A DNA stretch of 64,000 nt, taken from NCBI RefSeq assembly GCF_042684505.1, contig NZ_JBHULT010000011.1, positions 1-64,000 on the forward strand. The letters run 5' to 3'. Every line of letters starts with the position of its first letter. Positions within the stretch are counted from its first letter, which is position 1. Of this stretch, positions 26,967-36,297 are shown one piece after another. The notes under the pieces were generated by a model. It had not been told where the DNA came from and made no database searches. It saw nothing but the letters and a program-made list of their open reading frames with translations. Source of the stretch: Salinimicrobium flavum. Lineage in GTDB: Bacteria; Bacteroidota; Bacteroidia; Flavobacteriales; Flavobacteriaceae. Made by a program: the position numbers and the translations under genes.

Positions 26967-27815
26967 TTAATCGGTTCCCATTTTCCCCTGCTGGTAATCT
27001 TCATAAGCCTGGTTGATCTCTTCCATGGTATTCATCACGAAAGGACCTCGTGCCACTACCGGCTCATTAAAGGGTTCAGCATGGCCAAAGAGGATCGTCG
27101 TATTTGCCAGTGCTTCTATTCGCAATTCCTCCCCGTCATTATTGAATTCCACTAAATGCAAGGCCTGGATGATCTCCCCGTTTATACTTATTTCTCCTTT
27201 TATGATGTAGCACAATATGTTGTGGGTAAGGGGGACAGATGTTTTAAAAACCCCTCCCGATTCAAAAAAGAGAAGGCTGAGGTGAATATTGGTGAGCGTT
27301 TCAAAAGCTCCTTTTGTATCATTCAGTTCTCCGGAGATCACTTGCGCGGTCACTTTTGTATCCTCCAAGGAAACCTGAGGAATTTCCTCTTTTCCGAGGC
27401 CCTTGTAAAAAGGCTTTGTCATCTTCAGGCGGGCAGGTAAATTGACCCACAGTTGCAGGATCTCCAGGGCACCTCCTTCTTTTTTGAATTCTTCCGAAGA
27501 AACTTCAGAATGTATGAGTCCGCTGCCGGCTGTCATCCACTGTACCCCGCCACTTTTTATCACACTGTCATTTCCGTCTGAATCCTTATGAGCTATATCG
27601 CCGTCCAGGATAAAGGTGACCGTTTCCATCCCGCGATGCGGGTGGGGACCAAACGGGAGCCCGTTATTGCCGGGGCTATATCTCTGTGGACCATGATGGT
27701 TTAAAAAGAGGAATGGATCTATCATTCTAAGGTCCCTTGTTGGCATAGGGGAGTAGGTGATAAGATCAGCGATAGGTCGGTACTCTGCTTTAAAAACATT
27801 CTTTACAGTCCTCAT
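26967..27815 (-). CDS. pirin family protein
   Basis: Bicupin protein of 282 residues. The N-terminal cupin has the iron-binding set in GPHPHRGMETVTFIL (about 57-71) and HSEV (about 102), with DPFLFLNHHGPQRY before it. Bacterial pirins act as quercetinase-like dioxygenases or redox-sensitive partners; activity here is not inferable. Confidence 0.93.
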   Translation of the reverse strand: MRTVKNVFKAEYRPIADLITYSPMPTRDLRMIDPFLFLNHHGPQRYSPGNNGLPFGPHPHRGMETVTFILDGDIAHKDSDGNDSVIKSGGVQWMTAGSGLIHSEVSSEEFKKEGGALEILQLWVNLPARLKMTKPFYKGLGKEEIPQVSLEDTKVTAQVISGELNDTKGAFETLTNIHLSLLFFESGGVFKTSVPLTHNILCYIIKGEISINGEIIQALHLVEFNNDGEELRIEALANTTILFGHAEPFNEPVVARGPFVMNTMEEINQAYEDYQQGKMGTD

Positions 27816-27847
27816 ATTCGATAAATATTATCTGTTAAAGGAGGGAA

Positions 27848-28579
27848 CTACCGGTCGTCTTTACTTCTCACATAGATCAATTTGTACTTCCCTCTTTGAT
27901 TCTCGCGTGATTCTATCTCAAACTTGTCAATAGAGTTGATCATGGGGGTTAATTTTTGAAACCCGTAGTTACGGGAATCGAAATTAGGTTGCTTCTTCTG
28001 AAGTAAACTCCCCACATCTCCTAAAAATGCCCATCCATCGTCATCTGCAAGATCAGAAATGGTAGAAGCGATGAGTTTGACTACTTTTGGAGTGATCTTA
28101 TCATAGTCACTCTTCTTGGTTTCTTTCTCTTTACTGGTTTCCTTGGTCTGATTCTTAAGGATCTCGATATATATAAACCTGTCACAGGCAACAATGAAAG
28201 GATCTGGCGTCTTCTTTTCTCCAATCCCTATCACATTCATACCGGCCTCCCTAAGGCGGGTTGCGAGCCTTGTAAAATCACTGTCGCTGGAAACCAGGCA
28301 AAAGCCGTCAACTTTACCGGAGTAAAGGATATCCATGGCATCAATGATCATGGCAGAATCTGTTGCATTCTTTCCCTGAGTGTATCCATATTGTTGGATT
28401 GGGGTCACTGCATTTTCCAGGAGAACATTTTTCCATTTGGCGAGATGTGGTTTAGTCCAGTCGCCGTATATGCGTTTTATGGTGGGGTTTCCGTATTTGG
28501 CGATCTCTTCCATCATTTCCTTCACATAGGCAGAAGGGATGTTATCGCCGTCAATTAAGACTGCTAATTTTATATCCAT
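27848..28579 (-). CDS. NYN/LabA-type PIN-like nuclease with OST-HTH domain
   Basis: A 243-residue protein. The NYN (PIN-like) nuclease domain shows the acidic set LIDGDNIPS (8-16), DSAMIIDAMD (about 72-81) and LVSSDSDFTRLATRLREAG (about 95-113), expected to bind Mg and cut RNA. From about 160 a LOTUS/OST-HTH domain follows (DDGWAFLGDVGSLLQKKQP, NYGFQKLTPMI), an RNA-binding fold. The pairing suggests an RNA-targeting nuclease; the target is unknown. Confidence 0.9.
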   Translation of the reverse strand: MDIKLAVLIDGDNIPSAYVKEMMEEIAKYGNPTIKRIYGDWTKPHLAKWKNVLLENAVTPIQQYGYTQGKNATDSAMIIDAMDILYSGKVDGFCLVSSDSDFTRLATRLREAGMNVIGIGEKKTPDPFIVACDRFIYIEILKNQTKETSKEKETKKSDYDKITPKVVKLIASTISDLADDDGWAFLGDVGSLLQKKQPNFDSRNYGFQKLTPMINSIDKFEIESRENQRGKYKLIYVRSKDDR

Positions 28580-28671
28580 TTATTAATTTCTTGTATAATC
28601 TATAAAGATAGGCAATTGGTAAAGACCCCGAAAAAGGCCAGGGGAGATTATAATTTTTTTAAGAAAGGAAT

Positions 28672-29568
28672 CTAGAACTTCTCAGAATGTTCGATGTCAT
28701 CTGGTTCTATGTGAATAAGGATATCGGCAATATCCGGGATCTCTTCCAGGAGCTTATTCTTAAGATCATGGGAGATCTCATGGCCTTCGTTGACACTTAT
28801 CTCTCCATTTACCACCACATGCAGGTCAACATGATAAGTCATCCCCGTTTTTCTTACAAAGCATTTTTCGGTTTCAATGACTCCCGGTACTCTATGGGAT
28901 ATCTCCCGTATTTCTTCAACCAGATCATCATAAAGGTGTTCATCCATTATCTCACCCAATGCAGGCCGCAGAATGAGGTAGGCGTTGTAAAGTATGAACC
29001 CTGAAGCGAAAAGTGCGGCCCAGTCATCTGCCGTCTCGTAACCTTTTCCCATAAAAAGGGCAATAGAGATACCAATGAAAGCCATAAAGGAAGTGATCGC
29101 ATCGCTCCTGTGATGCCATGCATCGGCTTTTAAAGAGGAACTTTTAGTCTCATCGCTCCGTTTTGAAATAAACCGGTAAAAGATCTCTTTGGTTATGATT
29201 ATTGCAGCCAGCACAATTAAGGTGTAGGGTTTGGGCACCTTGTGAGGGGTCTGAATATTTTCGATGCTCTCAATTACGATAACAGTAGCTGAAACTATTA
29301 AGAACCCCACAACAGCAAAAGTTACAAGGGGTTCAACCCTGCCGTGGCCGTATGGATGGTTCTCATCTGGAGGTTTAACCGAATATTTAAGGCCCAGCAA
29401 AACCAGGAGGGATGAAAAAACATCCGTGGTTGATTCTATAGCATCGGCGATCAAAGCGTAAGAATTTCCGAAGACTCCGGTCACACCTTTTATGATAGCC
29501 AGCAGGGCATTGCCTACAATACTTATGTAAGAAGCATTGACCGCCTTACGATGTTTCAGGTTTTCCAT
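28672..29568 (-). CDS. cation diffusion facilitator transporter
   Basis: CDF family metal/H+ antiporter of 298 residues with six hydrophobic helices and a C-terminal cytoplasmic ferredoxin-like domain. Metal ligands are visible in IADAIESTTDVFSS (helix 2, about 41-54) and AWHHRSDAITSF (helix 5, about 153-164), an HD/DD pairing typical of zinc or iron/manganese transporters. Confidence 0.92.
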   Translation of the reverse strand: MENLKHRKAVNASYISIVGNALLAIIKGVTGVFGNSYALIADAIESTTDVFSSLLVLLGLKYSVKPPDENHPYGHGRVEPLVTFAVVGFLIVSATVIVIESIENIQTPHKVPKPYTLIVLAAIIITKEIFYRFISKRSDETKSSSLKADAWHHRSDAITSFMAFIGISIALFMGKGYETADDWAALFASGFILYNAYLILRPALGEIMDEHLYDDLVEEIREISHRVPGVIETEKCFVRKTGMTYHVDLHVVVNGEISVNEGHEISHDLKNKLLEEIPDIADILIHIEPDDIEHSEKF

Positions 29569-29584
29569 ACGCGAACAAAGTAAA

Positions 29585-29604
29585 AGGCCGGTTGTAAGAC
29601 CGGC
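29585..29604 (-). terminator. terminator hairpin of yebC
   Basis: Stem GGCCGGT / ACCGGCC with loop tgtaag; the minus-strand transcript then runs into TTTT. It lies just beyond the yebC stop. Confidence 0.7.
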
Positions 29605-29626
29605 CGGGATTTTAATTTATTCTTCT

Positions 29627-30262
29627 TCAGATNTCTTCAGCCGATAATTTTTTTGTTACCTGCGGAATGCGCTCAAATCCTGAGGAAAGTATTTCAATAT
29701 CGCGGCTTTCCAGTTCCTTTTGTAAAGCTCCAAAAGATTCAAAAGGAGCATAGATCAAAATTCCATCTTCATCTTCAAAGATCTCTTCAGCGCCAAAATC
29801 AATGAGTTCCAGTTCAAGTTCTTCGGTATCCACTCCTTCAGAAGGGATTCTAAAATTACAGGTGTGGTCAAACATGAATTCTACAGAGCCTGAAGTGCCC
29901 AGATTTCCGTCACATTTATTGAAATATGATCTAATGTTAGCTACGGTCCTGTTGTTATTATCTGTGGCTGTTTCTACCAACACAGCGATCCCATGAGGGG
30001 CATATCCTTCGAAAAGTACAATTTTGTAATCCCCCTGACTTTTATCTGACGCACGTTTAATAGCCCGCTCAATGTTGTCTTTGGGCATATTTACGCTCTT
30101 GGCGTTTTGAATTACAGCCCTTAACCGGGAATTGGTGTCGGGATCTGGGCCACCCTCTTTGACGGCCATTACAATATCTTTTCCAATGCGGGTAAAAGCT
30201 TTGGCCATAGCAGACCACCGCTTCATTTTACGCGCTTTTCTAAATTCAAATGCTCTTCCCAT
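29627..30262 (-). CDS. yebC: YebC/PmpR family protein, 3' end disrupted by an N
   Basis: YebC/TACO1 family: translation factor that relieves ribosome stalling at proline runs (previously annotated as a transcription regulator). It starts MGRAFEFRKARKMKRWSAMAKAFTRIGKDI and contains KSVNMPKDNIERAIKRA and GYAPHGIAVLVETATDNNNRT. As given, it stops after 211 residues at LSAE-X-I. The N at 29633 falls two codons before the stop. Removing it gives LSAEESEEE and a stop at 29617-29619. Family members are about 235-250 residues and end with a conserved DDDVQNV-like segment that is missing here, so sequence has probably been lost at an assembly gap. Confidence 0.92.
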   Translation of the reverse strand: MGRAFEFRKARKMKRWSAMAKAFTRIGKDIVMAVKEGGPDPDTNSRLRAVIQNAKSVNMPKDNIERAIKRASDKSQGDYKIVLFEGYAPHGIAVLVETATDNNNRTVANIRSYFNKCDGNLGTSGSVEFMFDHTCNFRIPSEGVDTEELELELIDFGAEEIFEDEDGILIYAPFESFGALQKELESRDIEILSSGFERIPQVTKKLSAEXI

Positions 30263-30325
30263 GGGTTGGTTTAATTGTGGCGTAAAAATAGGAAAAACAT
30301 CTATTTTCTAAAGCAGGAAAAAATA

Positions 30326-30616
30326 TTATTCTCCCGCATCAATTATTCCTTCAATGGTTTTGGCAAGGCTGAAGTCTTTTTCGGTGACTCCGCCTGCGTC
30401 ATGGGTTGATAACGATATTTGAAGCTCGTTGTAGACATTGCTCCAATCTGGATGGTGATCCTGGGCTTCGGCTTCGAAGGCAATACGAACCATCACAGAA
30501 AAGGCTTCTTTGAAATTTTCAAACTGAAAGGAAGTATGAATGGCATCATCTTTAAATTCCCAACCCTGCAGGTCTTCCAGTTTTTTATAGATCTCTTCTT
30601 CGTTCATTTTTTTCAT
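30326..30616 (-). CDS. 4a-hydroxytetrahydrobiopterin dehydratase
   Basis: Pterin-4a-carbinolamine dehydratase of 96 residues, the normal size. The signature EAQDHHPDWSNVYNELQISLSTHDAGG (about 49-75) carries the catalytic histidines. It recycles the pterin cofactor after aromatic hydroxylation. No phenylalanine hydroxylase gene is in the window. Confidence 0.95.
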   Translation of the reverse strand: MKKMNEEEIYKKLEDLQGWEFKDDAIHTSFQFENFKEAFSVMVRIAFEAEAQDHHPDWSNVYNELQISLSTHDAGGVTEKDFSLAKTIEGIIDAGE

Positions 30617-30700
30617 AACAAAAATTTTGGTTGCTCTTTAAAGTTAATCAACCTGGGGAAGAGAATTTGGGCCAAAAAGTAATTTAGTAGAAGATTAACA

Positions 30701-31519
30701 TCAGGAAACCAGAGAACCGCTAATTACGTCCTGTACCGAGAGCTGCAGGTTTTTAGGTAAGAGATTATCCTTTGGGAGCACCGCCAGAAATCGGTCAAAA
30801 TTGGAGTCATAGACATTTTTAAGCAGCGGTTCCTTAAACCCTAATGTCTCACAGATCTCCCGAACCAGGTCATTATGATGCACCAGGTCATTGCTTCCAA
30901 GGTGAAATACTCCCTGTTTGTTCCGGTTGATGATGTAATGGATCTGCTGGGTTAGTTTGGTGTCTGTGGTGGCATTGACCACAACATTAGAAAAGACCTC
31001 GATCGCCGTTTTTTCCTGTAGCTGCTTTTTAATTTCCACAAGTCTGGGAGAATTGGCCCCAAACACCATAGGCAGCCGTACAATCACATATTTTTCATTG
31101 GGGAGCCGTAGCAAGGCATTCTCGATCTTGATCTTGAACCTGCCATATATACTCATTGATAAGGTCTTATCATACTCGTAAGAAGGATAATTGGAAAAGG
31201 CATCAAACACATTGGCTGAAGAAAGGAAGATCAATTTTGTGTTTTTGTTCCGCAGCAGGTAATCAATGATCTCGAAATGGGCAATTACCTGAGCATCAAA
31301 ATTTCCGCGCAGGGCAGAAATAATGATGTTCGGGCGCAGGTTTTCCAACAGTATTGAAATGCTTTCATTTTCTACATCAAAAAGATGGAACTTTTGGTTC
31401 CGGTCATAGAAAGCATCTGCTGTGTGGTAAGTACCATGGGTGTCAAAATAGGGGTAAAGCTCTCTATACAAGGCATTGCCGATAAAGCCGCTTGCTCCTA
31501 AAATCAATATTTTCTTCAA
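30701..31519 (-). CDS. NAD-dependent epimerase/reductase-like SDR
   Basis: Extended short-chain dehydrogenase of 272 residues. The dinucleotide-binding GASGFIGNALYREL (8-21) is intact and the catalytic YGRFK is near 128-132, with SSANVFD supplying the Ser. Its shape resembles dTDP-4-dehydrorhamnose reductases (RmlD). There are no other nucleotide-sugar genes nearby. It starts 4 bp after gcvT ends, so it may be in the gcvT operon. Confidence 0.85.
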   Translation of the reverse strand: MKKILILGASGFIGNALYRELYPYFDTHGTYHTADAFYDRNQKFHLFDVENESISILLENLRPNIIISALRGNFDAQVIAHFEIIDYLLRNKNTKLIFLSSANVFDAFSNYPSYEYDKTLSMSIYGRFKIKIENALLRLPNEKYVIVRLPMVFGANSPRLVEIKKQLQEKTAIEVFSNVVVNATTDTKLTQQIHYIINRNKQGVFHLGSNDLVHHNDLVREICETLGFKEPLLKNVYDSNFDRFLAVLPKDNLLPKNLQLSVQDVISGSLVS

Positions 31520-31523
31520 AAAA

Positions 31524-32606
31524 CTATCCTTTATAAAACGGTAATTTTACCACCGTCGCAGGAAGAGCTTTTTTACGTACCTGAATATTTATCTTACTTC
31601 CCGGGGCGGCAACATCTGTAGGAACATATCCCATCCCGATTCCTTTTTCAAGAGAAGGAGACATGGTTCCTGAAGTTACCACGCCAATAACCTTGCCATT
31701 GTCATCTACAATATCGTAACCCTGGCGGGGTATTCCGCGTTCATCCAGCTCAAAGCCAACCAGTTTTCGTTTAGGTCCGTTTTCTTTTTCAGCCTTGAGA
31801 GCTTCAGAGTTGATGAAGTCTTTGGTGAATTTAGTGATCCATCCCAATCCCGCTTCTATTGGAGAAGTTGTGTCATCTATATCATTTCCGTAGAGACAGT
31901 AACCCATTTCAAGTCTAAGGGTATCCCTGGCGGCAAGGCCTATGGGTTTAATGCCATAATCTGCTCCTGCTTCAAAAACCCTGTCCCAGATCTTTTGGGC
32001 ATCTTCATTTTTGCAATAGATCTCGAATCCACCGCTGCCGGTATAACCGGTGGCAGAAATGATCACATTTTCCACACCTGCGAAAGGAGCTACTTCAAAA
32101 GTGTAGAACTTTATAGCCGAAAGATCCACATCTGTTAAAGGTTGCATGGCTTCTGCGGCTTTTGGGCCCTGTATAGCCAGTAAGGAGTACTCCTCTGAGA
32201 GGTCTCTCATGGTAGCATCCATGGTGTTGTGCTGGGAGATCCAGTTCCAGTCTTTTTCTATGTTGGATGCATTAACCACCAGCAGGTATTTCTCTTCATT
32301 GAACCTGTAGATGATAAGGTCATCCACAATTCCACCTTCATTATTTGGCATACAGCTGTACTGGGCCTTTCCGTCAACCAGTTTGGAAGCATCATTGGAA
32401 CTCACCTTCTGGATCAATTCAAGCGCTTTGTCGCCGGTGATCAAAAATTCCCCCATGTGCGAAACATCAAAGACCCCTACGCTTTTTCGTACGGTCTCAT
32501 GTTCTGCATTTACTCCTTCATAGGAGACAGGCATGTTGTATCCTGCAAAAGGAACTATTTTGGCATTAAGGTCTTTATGGGTAGATGTAAGAGCTGTATT
32601 TTTCAT
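31524..32606 (-). CDS. gcvT: glycine cleavage system aminomethyltransferase (T protein)
   Basis: GcvT releases ammonia from the aminomethyl lipoyl arm of H protein and forms methylene-THF. It contains VPFAGYNMPVSYEG, VFDVSHMGEF (about 43-52), the folate-contacting segments and the C-terminal VVTSGTMSPSLEKGIGMGYV. Start at 32606 (360 aa) is chosen because a perfect -7 element at 32625-32632 lies between it and the longer start at 32642. Confidence 0.95.
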   Translation of the reverse strand: MKNTALTSTHKDLNAKIVPFAGYNMPVSYEGVNAEHETVRKSVGVFDVSHMGEFLITGDKALELIQKVSSNDASKLVDGKAQYSCMPNNEGGIVDDLIIYRFNEEKYLLVVNASNIEKDWNWISQHNTMDATMRDLSEEYSLLAIQGPKAAEAMQPLTDVDLSAIKFYTFEVAPFAGVENVIISATGYTGSGGFEIYCKNEDAQKIWDRVFEAGADYGIKPIGLAARDTLRLEMGYCLYGNDIDDTTSPIEAGLGWITKFTKDFINSEALKAEKENGPKRKLVGFELDERGIPRQGYDIVDDNGKVIGVVTSGTMSPSLEKGIGMGYVPTDVAAPGSKINIQVRKKALPATVVKLPFYKG

Positions 32607-32624
32607 TTCAAAAATAAATTTGAG

Positions 32625-32632
32625 CAAATTTA
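32625..32632 (-). promoter_or_regulatory. -7 element of gcvT
   Basis: TAAATTTG on the minus strand matches TAnnTTTG exactly; it decides the gcvT start at 32606. Confidence 0.7.
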
Positions 32633-32715
32633 TTAATTTCATTAAGTATATAGTGATTTATGCTTAATATTTAAATACAAATTACCTGAGGTGAAACAGA
32701 CCGAAAAGGAAATTC

Positions 32716-32723
32716 TATATTTG
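32716..32723 (+). promoter_or_regulatory. -7 element of the NAD(P)HX repair gene
   Basis: TATATTTG matches TAnnTTTG exactly, 26 bp before the ATG at 32749. Confidence 0.7.
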
Positions 32724-32748
32724 TAATTCAATAATAGGTTTACGCCAC

Positions 32749-34278
32749 ATGAAGATCTTCACGGCTCAACAATTAAAAGAAGCAGACGCCATAACCCTGG
32801 AGAAACAAGGTATTACTTCCAATGAATTAATGGAAAGGGCTGCAGGACTGGTTTTCGAGGAGATCCATACGCGGCTTCAAAATGCTGAGATCCCTGTAAA
32901 GATCTTCTGCGGGATCGGGAATAATGGCGGAGATGGTTTGGTGGTGGGCAGGTTACTGCTGGAAAAAGGTTATGATGTTACCATTTATGTGGTCAATTAC
33001 AGTGATCAAAGGTCAAAGGATTTCCTGGTCAATTATGACCGGGTAAAGAACATGACCCGGCAATGGCCGATCCTTTTAAAGTCGGAGGAAGACTTTCCCG
33101 AAATTAACACCGGTGATTTCATAATTGACGCAATTTTTGGTGTTGGCTTGAATCGACCGCTGGTTGACTGGGTTGCTAATCTTGTGCGACTTATTAATAA
33201 ATCTGGAGCCTTTGTCTTGGCAATAGATGTCCCTTCAGGGCTTATGGCAGATATGCCTGTAGAACAGCAGGATGCGATAATCAGGGCCAATTATACCTTA
33301 AGTTTTCAATCGGCTAAACTTTCTTTTTTCATGCCAGATACTGCTGCTTTCACAGGGGAACTGCAGATACTGGACATAGGTTTGGATAGGGATTACCTCA
33401 AGGATGAGCATGCCGTTGCGCAGACCATTGGAAAGCCGGAGGCCAGGGTGATTTACCGCCCCCGCAATAAATTTTCCCATAAAGGTACTTTTGGCCACGC
33501 TTTAATGGTTGGAGGAAGTTACGGAAAGATGGGTAGCATTTGCCTGGCTACTAATGCCGCCTTACGGGCAGGTGCGGGAATGGCTACTGCTTTTGTCCCT
33601 GCCTGCGGATATGATATTTTCCAAACCGCAGTGCCCGAAGCTATGGTGCTTACAGATGTTAATAATAAGATACTGTCACATATAGATTATGACATTGAAC
33701 CCACCGCGATAGGGTTTGGAGTAGGAGTAGGAACCGGAGAAGAAACCGTAAAGGCCTTTGAAAACATGCTCAAAAAGAATTCAAAACCAATGGTGATCGA
33801 TGCCGATGGTTTAAATATCTTATCAAAAAATAAAGATCTGCTAAAACTTCTGCCGGAGGGGAGTATATTGACCCCACATCCTAAAGAACTGGAACGCTTA
33901 ATTGGCTCCTGGAAAAATGATTTTGAAAAACTGGAAAAAGCAAGGGATCTTGCAACCGAACATAAGATCATCCTGGTGATAAAAGGTGCTTATACTTTCA
34001 CCGTGACTTCAGATGAAACCTACATAAATACTTCAGGAAACCCGGGAATGGCTACTGCAGGGAGTGGCGATGTACTTACCGGGATACTAACTGCCCTCAT
34101 CTGCCAGGGATACCCCACTTTGACCGCTGCAGTTCTCGGAGTTTACCTTCATGGACGCGCCGGAGATCTTGCTGCTGAAAAGCTGAGTTACGAAGGGATG
34201 ATAGCCGGCGATATCGCCGCCCATACCGGAGCAGCCATTCTGGACCTTTTTGAAGCTGAAATGAAACCAACTCAATAA
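32749..34278 (+). CDS. nnr: bifunctional NAD(P)H-hydrate epimerase / dehydratase
   Basis: Repairs hydrated, damaged NAD(P)H. The N-terminal YjeF_N epimerase half has IFCGIGNNGGDGLVVGRLL (about 54-72) and AIDVPSGL. The C-terminal ribokinase-like dehydratase half has GHALMVGGSYGKMGSICLA, VIDADGLNIL, LTPHPKELERL and the ADP-binding NPGMATAGSGDVLTGILTAL (about 424-443). Total 509 residues, as expected for the fused form. Confidence 0.95.
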   Translation: MKIFTAQQLKEADAITLEKQGITSNELMERAAGLVFEEIHTRLQNAEIPVKIFCGIGNNGGDGLVVGRLLLEKGYDVTIYVVNYSDQRSKDFLVNYDRVKNMTRQWPILLKSEEDFPEINTGDFIIDAIFGVGLNRPLVDWVANLVRLINKSGAFVLAIDVPSGLMADMPVEQQDAIIRANYTLSFQSAKLSFFMPDTAAFTGELQILDIGLDRDYLKDEHAVAQTIGKPEARVIYRPRNKFSHKGTFGHALMVGGSYGKMGSICLATNAALRAGAGMATAFVPACGYDIFQTAVPEAMVLTDVNNKILSHIDYDIEPTAIGFGVGVGTGEETVKAFENMLKKNSKPMVIDADGLNILSKNKDLLKLLPEGSILTPHPKELERLIGSWKNDFEKLEKARDLATEHKIILVIKGAYTFTVTSDETYINTSGNPGMATAGSGDVLTGILTALICQGYPTLTAAVLGVYLHGRAGDLAAEKLSYEGMIAGDIAAHTGAAILDLFEAEMKPTQ

Positions 34279-34296
34279 TATACATATTACCCATAA

Positions 34297-35802
34297 ATGA
34301 GAGATTGTCACTATATAAGTTCTTCTGTACTGGACCTTGAAGAGATCCAGGAGATCCTTGAAAAGAAGAAAACACTTTCCTTAAGCGATGAAGCTGTCCT
34401 GAATATTGAAAAGGCCAGAAAGTACCTGGATGATAAAATGAAGGAGAACAAAAACCCCATTTATGGTATAAATACAGGTTTTGGGTCTCTTTGTAATGTA
34501 AAGATATCGACAGAAAACCTTACCAAATTACAGGAAAACCTCGTAATGTCCCATGCTTGCGGTACGGGGGAAAAGATATCCCTGCGCATCGTACGGTTGA
34601 TGCTGTTGCTTAAGATACAATCCCTCAGTTACGGCCACTCCGGGGTTTCCCTTGAAACCGTGAACAGGCTAATTGATTTTTATAATGAAGATGTTCTCCC
34701 GGTAGTTTATGCCCAGGGGTCTTTAGGAGCTTCAGGAGATCTTGCGCCATTAGCACATCTTTCCCTTCCTTTAATAGGCAAGGGAGAGATGTACCATGAG
34801 GACAAGATTGTGCCTTCTGAAGATATTTTGAAAAAATTCAACTGGTCCCCAATAAAATTGCAGTCCAAAGAAGGTCTCGCCCTTTTAAACGGTACACAAT
34901 TCATGAGCGCCCACGGTATAGATTCTTTACTTAAAGCATACAAACTTTCATTATGGGCCGATGTGATAGGAGCGTTGTCTGTAGATGCCTATGACTGCAA
35001 TATGTCCCCTTTTGACGAAATAGTGCATTTGGTAAGGCCTCATCGCGGGCAGGTGAAGACTGCTGAGCGTATAAGGAAAATCCTTACCGGTAGTGAGATC
35101 GCTAAACAGAGCAAACAAAATGTCCAGGATCCTTACTCCTTCAGGTGTATTCCCCAGGTGCACGGAGCCACAAAAGATACTATTGGTTTTGTTCATAAGG
35201 TTTTTAAAACCGAGATAAATTCGGTCACAGATAACCCCAATATTTTTGTGGAAGCAGACAAGATCATTTCCGGAGGAAATTTTCACGGACAACCGCTTGC
35301 ACTGGCACTTGATTATATGGCTATCGCCATGGCCGAGCTGGGGAATATTTCAGAAAGAAGGATCTATCAACTGGTTTCGGGGTTACGGGGTCCGGCATTC
35401 CTTGTAGATGCTCCGGGGTTAAACAGTGGTTTTATGATCCCGCAATATACGGCTGCCAGTATAGTAAGTCAGAACAAGCAGTTATCAACTCCTGCCAGTG
35501 TAGATTCGATCGTCTCTTCGAATGGGCAGGAAGATCATGTTAGTATGGGTGCCAACGCGGCCACCAAATTGACAAAAGTGCTTGAAAATGTTTCGACCGT
35601 CCTGGGGATTGAGCTCTTTAATGCTTCACAGGCCCTGTTTTACCGCAGTCCGCATAAGACCTCACCCATGCTTGAAAAGATGGTAAAAGAATTTAGAAAG
35701 GATGTTCCTCTTGTGAGAGAGGATGTGGTAATGGCTCCTTTTATTCAGAAATCAAAAGAATTTCTGGAAACTTACCAGCTTGAGGAGTCAACTTTTGATT
35801 GA
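34297..35802 (+). CDS. hutH: histidine (aromatic amino acid) ammonia-lyase
   Basis: The MIO cofactor forms from the ASG triad in GSLGASGDLAPLAHL (about 143-157). YGINTGFGSL (about 53) and the C-terminal QEDHVSMGANAATKL agree with HAL; the length (501) does too. The reaction is L-histidine to urocanate and ammonia. No hutU, hutI or hutG is adjacent, so another aromatic substrate cannot be excluded. It follows the nnr gene by 18 bp and its end overlaps the convergent STAS-like gene by 31 bp. Confidence 0.87.
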   Translation: MRDCHYISSSVLDLEEIQEILEKKKTLSLSDEAVLNIEKARKYLDDKMKENKNPIYGINTGFGSLCNVKISTENLTKLQENLVMSHACGTGEKISLRIVRLMLLLKIQSLSYGHSGVSLETVNRLIDFYNEDVLPVVYAQGSLGASGDLAPLAHLSLPLIGKGEMYHEDKIVPSEDILKKFNWSPIKLQSKEGLALLNGTQFMSAHGIDSLLKAYKLSLWADVIGALSVDAYDCNMSPFDEIVHLVRPHRGQVKTAERIRKILTGSEIAKQSKQNVQDPYSFRCIPQVHGATKDTIGFVHKVFKTEINSVTDNPNIFVEADKIISGGNFHGQPLALALDYMAIAMAELGNISERRIYQLVSGLRGPAFLVDAPGLNSGFMIPQYTAASIVSQNKQLSTPASVDSIVSSNGQEDHVSMGANAATKLTKVLENVSTVLGIELFNASQALFYRSPHKTSPMLEKMVKEFRKDVPLVREDVVMAPFIQKSKEFLETYQLEESTFD

Positions 35803-36173
35803 TCCATCACGGCTTCTTTGATCCAGGATTTTGCCTCTTCCAGGTCATTAAAGATCTGGAAAGGGTTTTTGTTGGTATAGAATTTCTGTTCCAGCTGCGC
35901 GGTTTTACGTGCCAATTCACTTGTGGAAACCACTGCTATGGCCTTTAACTGCGGATGCTCTGCAGATTCCCGATAGACCATGGGGTCTACAGCATAAGAG
36001 TTCACGCGGTTTGAAATATATCCAAAATCTTCATTGTTAAAGATCTCTCCGGCTAATTCGAGGACTTTGCGGTTCTTAGGAACGTCAAGAAGGACGCCTT
36101 CATTACATTCAGTTACAATTAATTTGTCGTAGATCCTTATCGTTGCGAAGTCCAGTTCTAATAGGTTGATCAT
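35772..36173 (-). CDS. SpoIIAA/STAS-like small protein, paralogue 2
   Basis: A 133-residue paralogue of the protein at 9731-10111. Shared positions include LDFATIRIYDKLIV, LLDVPKNRKVLELAGE, FGYISNRVNSYAVDPMVY, LKAIAVVSTSELAR and FNDLEEAKSWIKEA. Function is unknown; the fold assignment is inferred. It runs antisense into the last 31 bp of hutH. Confidence 0.8.
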   Translation of the reverse strand: MINLLELDFATIRIYDKLIVTECNEGVLLDVPKNRKVLELAGEIFNNEDFGYISNRVNSYAVDPMVYRESAEHPQLKAIAVVSTSELARKTAQLEQKFYTNKNPFQIFNDLEEAKSWIKEAVMDQSKVDSSSW

Positions 36174-36234
36174 GTGTTGTAAGGGAATAGGGCGTGAAAA
36201 TAGAATAATTTGTTGGCATCACGAAAAGGTTTGA

Positions 36235-36283
36235 AATAAAATATCCCTCAAAAAATGACTTTTTGAAGGATATTTTATTTTTG
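36235..36283. terminator. terminator of fumC
   Basis: Long hairpin AATAAAATATCC...TCAAAAA / TTTTTGA..GGATATTTTATT with one mismatched pair, located just after the fumC stop. Confidence 0.8.
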
Positions 36284-36297
36284 ACCGGAAAATAAGG

